From Deltaproteobacteria bacterium (GTDB lineage Bacteria > Desulfobacterota > Desulfobacteria > Desulfobacterales > C00003060): a stretch of 5,062 nucleotides of DNA. A program made the translations under genes and the position numbers. The stretch spans positions 1 to 5,062 of the forward strand of contig QMMV01000183.1 in NCBI GenBank assembly GCA_003647435.1, read 5' to 3'. The notes under the pieces are model-generated. The model saw nothing but the letters and a program-made list of their open reading frames with translations, searched no databases and was not told the origin of the DNA. This document shows positions 1-4,313 of the stretch, piece by piece; position 1 is the stretch's first letter, and each line of letters opens with the position of its first letter.

Positions 1-88
1 CTATGATACCCTCGTATTTGATGGTGGGGGCACAGGCTGACAAAGAGATGAACAGGGTGAAAACAAGTAGTAGTTTAAGTCGGTCCAT
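1..88 (-). CDS. Lipoprotein N-terminus, partial (runs off left edge)
   Basis: Only the first 29 codons are in the window. They encode a classic lipoprotein signal peptide: a short basic start (MDRLK), a hydrophobic stretch of about ten residues, then the lipobox LSAC with the lipidated cysteine at residue 19. The mature protein begins CAPTIKYEG and should be membrane-anchored on the periplasmic side. The start ATG (88-86) shares one base with the TAA stop of the preceding coiled-coil gene (TAATG), and AGGA lies 8 bases upstream of the ATG, so the two are probably translationally coupled and co-transcribed. The function cannot be told from this fragment. The lipoprotein call is safe; the family is unknown. 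Confidence 0.8.
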   Translation of the reverse strand, partial: MDRLKLLLVFTLFISLSACAPTIKYEGII

Positions 89-1023
89 TAGTAATTTCCT
101 TTCCCCTTTTTTCGTGCCTCTAAATGTGACTGCATTTTTCTAAAGTTTGTTTCTATCTCCTTTTTCTTTTTCAGAAGCTCTTCCTCTGAATGGTTTGCCT
201 GTTGAAGCTGGTCCTGGGCCTGGCGGAGCAAGGCCTGGGCCTTTTCCATCTCATCGTCTTCTTGTTTGCCCTGTGGTTTCTTACCTACGGCAGACCTTTT
301 CCTAATTTCTGATATGCTCTTTTCTGCCTCTTGCATTTTCTTGCGCGCTTCTTCTTTCGTGCGCTGGACGTGCCTCAATTTAACCTCAATGTTGGAAAGA
401 ATCTTTATTTGCTGACTAAAGTTTTGGAGCATTTCCTCATACGGTCCGGGTGTGACCTTTGCCTTTTCGGGAGCCGGTGGAGGGGGGGGCTCTGGAGCTC
501 CGTCGAACTGGCAAGGGAGATCAGTCATTTTTCCTGTCAAGACATGTTCGGCTTGTCGTTGAAGATATCGTGCGTACACGAAGTCGCCTTTTTTTGCTGC
601 ATCAGCGGCCTTCTTTGCGAAATAGCTGGCACACATGGTCCTTTTGATAGGAGATAGATAGGACGTGTCATATCTTCCATTGGATAGTGGTTCTAACTCC
701 TTTTTCAGGTGTTTTTCTAATGGATCTGTTTCTGTGTCTCCAAGGGGCTGGAGTTCCAAATCTCCCGAGGAACCCACGGTATCCAGCTGGGCAAGAAGTT
801 CGCTGGCCGCCTTCTTCCTCATCGCCTTTTCTCGTTCAGTTTGCGCGGCTTGTTCCTCCTGAAGCCTTTTCCATCGGGCAAGCCCTTCCCGGTGCTTGCG
901 AGCCCTTTCCTGTCTCTTCTTTTGATCTTGATAGCTATGACGCTTGGGGACTGTAGTCGGAGGATTAGAGCTTGGTGGGGCAAGGGCGGCAGCCAAAAGA
1001 CTGCCCAGTAGGCTTCCCATCAT
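88..1023 (-). CDS. Charged coiled-coil protein, probably the C-terminal part of an exported protein interrupted by TGA
   Basis: This 311-codon frame starts at a double ATG (MMGSLLGSLLAAALAPP). A highly charged Lys/Glu/Gln/Arg helix-forming segment follows at about residues 28-80. A central part (about 125-175) contains two cysteines and a short Tyr/Arg helix, then comes a Pro-rich linker with five consecutive prolines (about 177-187). A second long coiled-coil segment with Lys/Glu heptads runs to the C-terminus. No catalytic motif is recognised; a structural or scaffold role in the envelope is inferred. The frame stays open upstream of the double ATG back to the TGA at 1108-1110. Those 28 codons read like protein (Gly/Ser/Tyr-rich, then SQEFARQ), so this start is probably not ancestral. 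The nearest Shine-Dalgarno-like AGGAG (1036-1040) is 12 bases from the first ATG, which is long but could allow reinitiation. It overlaps the downstream lipoprotein gene by one base. Confidence 0.75.
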   Translation of the reverse strand: MMGSLLGSLLAAALAPPSSNPPTTVPKRHSYQDQKKRQERARKHREGLARWKRLQEEQAAQTEREKAMRKKAASELLAQLDTVGSSGDLELQPLGDTETDPLEKHLKKELEPLSNGRYDTSYLSPIKRTMCASYFAKKAADAAKKGDFVYARYLQRQAEHVLTGKMTDLPCQFDGAPEPPPPPAPEKAKVTPGPYEEMLQNFSQQIKILSNIEVKLRHVQRTKEEARKKMQEAEKSISEIRKRSAVGKKPQGKQEDDEMEKAQALLRQAQDQLQQANHSEEELLKKKKEIETNFRKMQSHLEARKKGKGNY

Positions 1024-1077
1024 CTGACGGGCGAACTCCTGTGAGCTGCTGTAGGATCCATAAGATTGTGAGGTGTT

Positions 1078-1110
1078 GGCTCCCGTCCCGGGGCTGTCGT
1101 AACCAGTTCA
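1078..1110 (-). other. In-frame TGA with small downstream hairpin (nonsense codon or candidate selenocysteine site)
   Basis: TGA at 1110-1108 interrupts a frame that is otherwise open from 1356 to 88. Downstream in the mRNA, CCCG GGA CGGG (1092-1082) can form a 4-bp GC stem with a GGA loop. An outer GGUU/AGCC pairing (1104-1101 with 1081-1078) can enclose it, with an 8-base bulge on the 5' side. Counting the U of UGA as 1, the loop is at positions 23-25. That is within the spacing of bacterial SECIS elements, and a G is present in the loop as they usually have. The stem is short, and the bulged U of the E. coli fdhF element is absent. A plain nonsense mutation is at least as likely. Confidence 0.3.
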
Positions 1111-1356
1111 CCAAGCCTCATTTCCGTATCTGTTAAACCCGCCGGTGGAGGCTCGGGCTAAGGCGTTTGCACATTCTGCTTTTGTACGAAAGCTTCCCTG
1201 ATATTTTGGAGGGGGACTATAACCCGCTTGTCGCATCGCATTTAGAAGACGGTCAGAGTACACTATCTTCCAGTCGGCGGATGCCCTTGGGGTATCCATT
1301 AAGAAAAAAATTAAGCAAAGGAAAAGGATTGCCAAAATCCGCTGAACTTTTTTCAT
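1108..1356 (-). CDS. Small secreted protein, probably the N-terminal part of the same interrupted gene
   Basis: This frame encodes 82 residues and ends in TGA. The preferred start is the ATG at 1356-1354. It opens a textbook Sec signal peptide: MKKVQR, a hydrophobic core of about 14 residues, then an ASA cleavage site near residue 27, giving a mature protein beginning DWKIVYSDR. A GGGGG tract lies a few bases upstream. An in-frame ATG at 1401 would place 15 hydrophilic residues before the signal peptide; it lacks a ribosome binding site and lies in the inverted-repeat end of the neighbouring insertion sequence, so I reject it. The mature part has one cysteine (in RTKAECANAL) and ends GFNRYGNEAW. 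Past the TGA the same frame continues TGYDSPGTG and runs into the coiled-coil protein without another stop. I infer one ancestral exported protein of about 422 codons. No family is recognised with certainty. Confidence 0.65.
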   Translation of the reverse strand: MKKVQRILAILFLCLIFFLMDTPRASADWKIVYSDRLLNAMRQAGYSPPPKYQGSFRTKAECANALARASTGGFNRYGNEAW

Positions 1357-1398
1357 CCACTTGCCCCCAGCTTTTGCGCTTGCTTCCTCTTTTATCGG

Positions 1399-1428
1399 CA
1401 TTGATATCTGTTTAGTAAAGTTTCACCG
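1399..1428 (+). repeat. Left inverted repeat of the IS remnant
   Basis: The arm consists of CATTGATATCTG (1399-1410), a 7-base extra segment TTTAGTA (1411-1417) and AAGTTTCACCG (1418-1428). The two blocks match the reverse complement of 2288-2310 at 11 of 12 and 11 of 11 bases. The 7-base segment has no counterpart in the right arm. The direct repeat TAAAGTTT at 1416-1423 and 1433-1440 overlaps this end. Confidence 0.65.
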
Positions 1429-1574
1429 TTTTTAAAGTTTGTTCGAGCCGAGGATTTTGCTCTGATCCGAAAAGAAAACCCTGTCCATTTGGCACGAAAA
1501 ATGAGTTTCAACTATTACGCTAGTTATTTCAATATGTTATGCTGACTTTTCCCTTGCAATTCCCCTCCTTTCAC

Positions 1575-1609
1575 GGTGGGATATTCGCATAACTTGTTGA
1601 TATCCAACC
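1575..1609. repeat. Hairpin-forming inverted repeat inside the IS remnant
   Basis: GGTGGGATAT (1575-1584) pairs with ATATCCAACC (1600-1609) at 9 of 10 positions around a 15-base loop. It lies just before the point where transposase-like coding begins. No T-run follows, so it is not an obvious intrinsic terminator. It might be a structure that limits read-through transcription or translation into the transposase, or a chance palindrome. Confidence 0.35.
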
Positions 1610-1621
1610 AGAAAGGCGCAA

Positions 1622-2269
1622 ATTGACCTGTTTATTCTAGGCGACATCCTTCGGCCCCTTCAGGACGACTTCTCGGCCGGCCGCCTTGGCAGGCCACGCA
1701 AGTATGGGAACCGACTGGGTACCTCCACTGAGATGGCTGCCCAAATCAAATCAGAGGCATCATGCCACCGGGTATTTCTTTATGGACGTTACCGCGAGGT
1801 CACGGCCTCCACAAAAGTGGTCATGCTCAAGACCCTCAAGTGCCCTGTGCGGGTAGTCTGGGTCTTTCGTAAAACACAGTGGATCGCCCTTTTCTCTACT
1901 GATCTCGATTTGACCACCGCACAAATCATCGAGTACTATGGCGCAAGGTGGAAAATTGAATCCGGTTTCAAAGAGATCAAACAGGACATCGGGAGCAGCA
2001 AAAGCCAGGCCCGCAATGCCTATGCGGTCATGAATCACATGAACTTTTCCATGATGGCAGCCGCCATTGCCCGGATCTATGGGGCACGACTTGAAAATAC
2101 CCCCGAACGCCGTCACAAAGTCAGAGGACGCAACAGTTTTGCCTTCTCTGATCTCAGACATATCACTGCCAAGGCTGCTTTGACACATGATTTTGATGCC
2201 GTTTGCCGTACACACGACAAAGTCCCGCGAAAATGTTTCGTGGACACGCTGCTGCGTATGGTTGCGTGA
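1622..2269 (+). pseudogene. IS4-superfamily DDE transposase, 5'-truncated
   Basis: The C-terminal half of a DDE transposase is preserved. The diagnostic block is EYYGARWKIESGFKEIKQ at about 1931-1984, the Y-x2-R-x3-E-x6-K signature of the IS4 superfamily. It contains the third catalytic acid (Glu, codon 1958-1960). The protein ends LLRMVA at a TGA. The first in-frame ATG is at 1733, but the frame reads convincingly further upstream (a GRLGRPRKYG motif at about 1679-1708, typical of these transposases), back to a stop at 1598-1600. Homology-like sequence fades near 1622, which I take as the left breakpoint. The N-terminal domain with the first catalytic Asp residues is absent, so the product cannot transpose. 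It lies within the inverted repeats at 1399-1428 and 2288-2310. The family call is firm; the breakpoint is approximate. Confidence 0.85.
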
Positions 2270-2287
2270 TTCTATGGGACACAATTT

Positions 2288-2310
2288 CGGTGAAACTTCA
2301 GATGTCAATG
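2288..2310 (-). repeat. Right inverted repeat of the IS remnant
   Basis: CGGTGAAACTT (2288-2298) followed directly by CAGATGTCAATG (2299-2310) is the reverse complement of the two blocks in the left arm, with a single mismatch. It begins 18 bases after the transposase stop codon, as expected for the right end of a compact insertion sequence. Confidence 0.65.
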
Positions 2311-2370
2311 GGCTGCAATTTTCTTCGTCAGGAACTTGGGACCAAATCCGGGGCATGATCCCTCGATCGT

Positions 2371-2399
2371 TTGCCTTGTGGTGGCGGGCGTTTTAATAT
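2371..2399 (+). promoter_or_regulatory. Putative sigma-70 promoter of the metallo-hydrolase gene
   Basis: TTGCCT (2371-2376) and TAATAT (2394-2399) each match four of six consensus bases and are separated by exactly 17 bases. Transcription would start near 2406, leaving a leader of about 53 bases before the ATG at 2459. The promoter lies about 60 bases past the right end of the IS remnant. Confidence 0.45.
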
Positions 2400-2445
2400 G
2401 CCTAAGTATTCTAAAAAGGCCCGATCCATTCGTGAACCCCTGTGG

Positions 2446-2453
2446 AAAGGAGG
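2446..2453 (+). promoter_or_regulatory. Ribosome binding site deciding the metallo-hydrolase start
   Basis: AAAGGAGG is a near-perfect anti-Shine-Dalgarno match, placed 5 bases before the ATG at 2459-2461. It fixes the start there, although the frame is open 41 codons further upstream. Confidence 0.85.
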
Positions 2454-2458
2454 ATGCC

Positions 2459-3112
2459 ATGAAGATCAAATGGAATGGACATGCCAGTTTCACCATCACG
2501 GCGGACGACGGCACCGTGCTCGTTACCGACCCCTATGACCCTTCCGGGTACGGCGGGGTGTTGAAATATGACCCCGTGAAGGATCAGGCGGACGGCGTGC
2601 TGGTGAGTCACGATCACGCGGACCACAACTGGGTGGAAGGCCTGCCCGGTTCGCCCGCGGTCCTGAAGGGCCCGGGCCGGGTCAAGGAAATCGAGGTGAA
2701 GGGCCTCGAGACCTTCCACGACGAATCGGAAGGCTCCGAGCGGGGACCCAACGTGGTCTTCTCCTTTGCCGTGGACGGCGTAAACATATGCTTCCTGGGG
2801 GATCTGGGGCACCGGCTTTCCCAGGAGCAGGCGGGCGCACTGGGATCCGTGGATTTGCTCATGGTGCCGGTGGGGGGAACCTTCACCGTGGACGCCCGGG
2901 GAGCCGCTGACGTGGTCGGGGCGCTCAACCCCAAGGTCGTGATCCCCATGCATTTTAAAACCGAAAAATGCGATCTGCCCATCGCCGGAGTGGAGGATTT
3001 CCTGGAAAAGATGGGCAATGCGAAACGGATCGGGTCGAGCGAGGTGGCGGTGTCGGCCGAAGGCCTGCCCGCCGCAGGCCCCGAGGTTTGGGTGCTCGAC
3101 CACGCCTGCTGA
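2459..3112 (+). CDS. MBL-fold metal-dependent hydrolase (UlaG-like, COG2220 type)
   Basis: This 217-residue cytoplasmic protein has no signal peptide. It shows the metallo-beta-lactamase fold: the N-terminal MKIKWNGHASFTI strand pair typical of the UlaG-like branch, a conserved Asp-Pro (D24), and the metal-binding HxHxDH box as SHDHADH (H51, H53, D55, H56). Further likely ligands are H87, D115 in FLGDLGH and H165 in VIPMHFK. The family usually binds two metal ions and hydrolyses phosphoester, lactone or related bonds. UlaG itself is the L-ascorbate-6-phosphate lactonase, but no ula genes are present, so the substrate is unknown. All expected motifs are intact and the length is normal. It has its own promoter and ribosome binding site. 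It ends convergently with the thiolase remnant, whose stop codon is about 30 bases away on the other strand. Confidence 0.93.
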   Translation: MKIKWNGHASFTITADDGTVLVTDPYDPSGYGGVLKYDPVKDQADGVLVSHDHADHNWVEGLPGSPAVLKGPGRVKEIEVKGLETFHDESEGSERGPNVVFSFAVDGVNICFLGDLGHRLSQEQAGALGSVDLLMVPVGGTFTVDARGAADVVGALNPKVVIPMHFKTEKCDLPIAGVEDFLEKMGNAKRIGSSEVAVSAEGLPAAGPEVWVLDHAC

Positions 3113-3145
3113 GGCCAGGACTCCTTCAGGACGGGGGCGCCTCAG
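3109..3145. terminator. Possible weak hairpin between convergent genes
   Basis: CTGAGGC (3109-3115) and GCCTCAG (3139-3145) are a perfect 7-bp inverted repeat. They overlap the stop codons of the metallo-hydrolase and of the thiolase remnant. The 23-base loop is long and there is no T-tract, so termination activity is doubtful. Confidence 0.2.
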
Positions 3146-3455
3146 CGCTGGAGGATGACCACGGTGCTGTTGGGCCCTGCGCCCATGGCGTGGGCCAGAC
3201 CGATGCGGGCCCTTTCCATCTGTCTTTGACCAGCCTGGCCCCGAATCTGCCGAAAGATTTCGATGACCTGGGCCAGGGCCGTTGCCCCCAGGGGGTGGCC
3301 CCTGGAGAGGAGCCCCCCATCCGTGTTCACGGGAAGCGCCCCGCCCAGGTCAAAGTATCCTTGGTCACCGGTTCTTGAACGCGGGCCAGGGGATTGAGGG
3401 CCCCGTGCCTTCGGTTCTTGACGGTGACCCGCGCGAAATCCGCCTCGGTGGCCCC
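3142..3455 (-). pseudogene. Thiolase / acetyl-CoA acetyltransferase remnant (5'-truncated, internally deleted)
   Basis: Two pieces of one thiolase lie in different frames. The upstream piece (3455-3357) reads GATEADFARVTVKNRRHGAL and on through NPLARVQEPVTKD, the mid-protein block after the active-site region. The downstream piece (about 3357-3142) has GGALPVNTDGGLLSRGHPLG, then a QIRGQAGQRQ segment, and ends GLAHAMGAGPNSTVVILQR with a TGA. It holds the GHPLGAT active-site His motif and the C-terminal glycine loop. The frames meet near 3357, where at least several dozen residues expected between them are missing. The N-terminal half, including the nucleophilic cysteine, is absent. Thiolases are about 390 residues; roughly 100 remain. 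The sequence pattern resembles SCP-x-type thiolases. The product cannot be active. No promoter or start codon is seen on the minus strand. It lies between two intact plus-strand genes and is probably a deletion scar. Confidence 0.85.
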
Positions 3456-3535
3456 GGTCCCCCGTGACGGGTCAACGGGCTCGGAGGAGTGAAGGGCCGC
3501 TTTCCCGGAAAGGACTGGACGGTCATGGGAGCCGG

Positions 3536-3552
3536 GGCGGGAAATTTCCGCC
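3536..3552. promoter_or_regulatory. Palindrome upstream of the nitroreductase, possible operator
   Basis: GGCGGGAAATTTCCGCC has the perfect palindromic core GAAATTTC flanked by GGCG and CGCC arms, with one extra G on the left. It ends one base before a TTGAAA hexamer that could serve as a -35 box, a position suited to a dimeric regulator. No regulator gene is in the window. Confidence 0.3.
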
Positions 3553-3553
3553 C

Positions 3554-3582
3554 TTGAAAGCAAGGCTGAAATGGCGTAGAGA
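3554..3582 (+). promoter_or_regulatory. Candidate sigma-70 promoter of the nitroreductase gene
   Basis: TTGAAA (3554-3559, five of six consensus bases) is followed after exactly 17 bases by TAGAGA (3577-3582, only three of six). The -10 box is poor, so the promoter may be weak or need an activator. A ribosome binding site follows at 3601-3607. Confidence 0.3.
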
Positions 3583-3600
3583 GGGTTGGAAAAGACGGAG

Positions 3601-3607
3601 AAAGGAG
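3601..3607 (+). promoter_or_regulatory. Ribosome binding site deciding the nitroreductase start
   Basis: AAAGGAG lies 6 bases before the ATG at 3614-3616. It selects this start over the open frame that extends upstream to 3464, whose translation shows no family resemblance. Confidence 0.85.
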
Positions 3608-3613
3608 AAACTC

Positions 3614-4285
3614 ATGGAGATCCGGGAGGCGGTTCAGGCCAGACAGAGCATAAGGGCCTTTCAGCGAAAGCCGGTACCCCGCGCGGTACTGGAGCGGGTG
3701 TTGGAAGGGGCGCTCAGGGCGCCCTCATGGGGGAACACCCAGCCGTGGCAATTCACCGTGGTGGGGGGCGAGGTCCTAGAAAAGATTCGGGAGGAGTGTG
3801 TGGCCCTGGCGAGCCGGGGGGTCATGCCGGAGCCTGAACTGGCGTTTCCCTCCAGCTTCGACGAACCCCTGAAAAGCCGTTATAAAGGGCTGGGCAGGGG
3901 GCTGTACGATGCCCTTGGGATAGCCAGGGAAGACAAGGCCGCGCGAAACGCACATTTCATGGAGATGATGGGATTCTTCGGGGCACCCAATCTCCTCTAT
4001 CTTCATTTTCGCCGGGAATTCAACCACTACGCGTTCCTGGACGGGGGCCTGATCCTGCAGACCATAGCCCTGCTGGCCCTCGAGGAGAGGCTGGGCACAT
4101 GCATCCTGGCCGTGTCCGTGGGCTATCCTCAGGTGGTGCGAAAATATGCTGAAATCCCGGAGGATCAGGTCCTGGTCATGGGCGTTGCCCTGGGATACCC
4201 GCAGCCGGATCACCCCGCCAACCGATTCCGGAGCGATCGGGGAAAGCTGGAGGAGTTCGTGCGGTTTGTGGGTGTGGAGGGCTGA
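3614..4285 (+). CDS. Nitroreductase-family FMN oxidoreductase
   Basis: This 223-residue cytoplasmic flavoprotein is of the normal length for the family. The N-terminal MEIREAVQARQSIRAFQ (residues 1-17) carries the RxSxRxF phosphate-binding motif for FMN (R10, S12, R14). APSWGNTQPWQF (36-47) is the second FMN-contacting block. The C-terminal half has the helix LILQTIALLALEERLGTC that packs at the dimer interface, and the closing block MGVALGYPQPDHPANRFRSDR, whose arginines contact the flavin phosphate. Members act as homodimers and use NAD(P)H to reduce nitroaromatics, quinones, enones or flavins. The physiological substrate cannot be told here. Of the enzyme genes in view, only its neighbours on either side share the local GC-rich style, and there is no evident operon. 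The gene is intact. It ends 28 bases from the stop of the convergent minus-strand gene. Confidence 0.93.
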   Translation: MEIREAVQARQSIRAFQRKPVPRAVLERVLEGALRAPSWGNTQPWQFTVVGGEVLEKIREECVALASRGVMPEPELAFPSSFDEPLKSRYKGLGRGLYDALGIAREDKAARNAHFMEMMGFFGAPNLLYLHFRREFNHYAFLDGGLILQTIALLALEERLGTCILAVSVGYPQVVRKYAEIPEDQVLVMGVALGYPQPDHPANRFRSDRGKLEEFVRFVGVEG

Positions 4286-4286
4286 G

Positions 4287-4306
4287 GCCTGTTCCGTGGA
4301 AGAGGC
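4287..4306. terminator. Near-perfect palindrome between convergent genes, possible bidirectional terminator
   Basis: The arms GCCTGTTCCG and TGGAAGAGGC form a 20-base palindrome matching at 8 of 10 positions. It fills most of the 28-base gap between the nitroreductase stop and the stop of the gene on the other strand. The position suits a shared terminator. The T-run is minimal on both sides, so confidence is low. Confidence 0.3.
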
Positions 4307-4313
4307 GGGGCTT

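Larger units (their letters stand above)
1399..2310 (+). mobile_element. Decayed IS4-superfamily insertion sequence remnant
   Basis: The remnant is bounded by imperfect inverted repeats (left 1399-1428, right 2288-2310) and contains only the C-terminal part of a transposase. At about 0.9 kb it is shorter than a usual IS4-type element of about 1.3-1.6 kb, because the coding region for the first part of the transposase is missing. The 1429-1600 stretch holds no transposase-like frame and looks like the element's leader or scrambled sequence. No convincing target-site duplication is seen next to either repeat, in line with an old or rearranged insertion. The exact outer ends are uncertain by several bases. 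Confidence 0.65.

Noticed and set aside
1108..1110. TGA read as a sense codon through a variant genetic code
   Set aside because: The other genes in the window (metallo-hydrolase, nitroreductase, transposase, DUF6178-like protein) all end at TGA in normal positions, so general recoding is unlikely; only local recoding remains possible.
1357..1401. Upstream ATG at 1401 as the start of the secreted protein
   Set aside because: It would place 15 hydrophilic residues before a classic signal peptide, has no ribosome binding site and lies in the IS inverted repeat.
1490..1505. TGGCAC resembling a sigma-54 -24 element
   Set aside because: The expected TTGCA-type -12 element at the right spacing is missing (ATGAG is found instead).
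1760..2356. Minus-strand open frame opposite the transposase
   Set aside because: Antisense to a clearly recognisable transposase; no ribosome binding site or domain pattern supports it.
2411..3103. Long open frames on the minus strand across the metallo-hydrolase gene
   Set aside because: They are antisense shadows in GC-rich coding sequence; their translations are low-complexity His/Pro/Ser-rich with no family pattern, while the plus strand has all MBL motifs and a perfect ribosome binding site.
2968..3378. Plus-strand frame running through the end of the metallo-hydrolase gene and the thiolase remnant
   Set aside because: Arg/Gly/Pro-rich translation without pattern; the minus strand carries clear thiolase motifs over the same bases.
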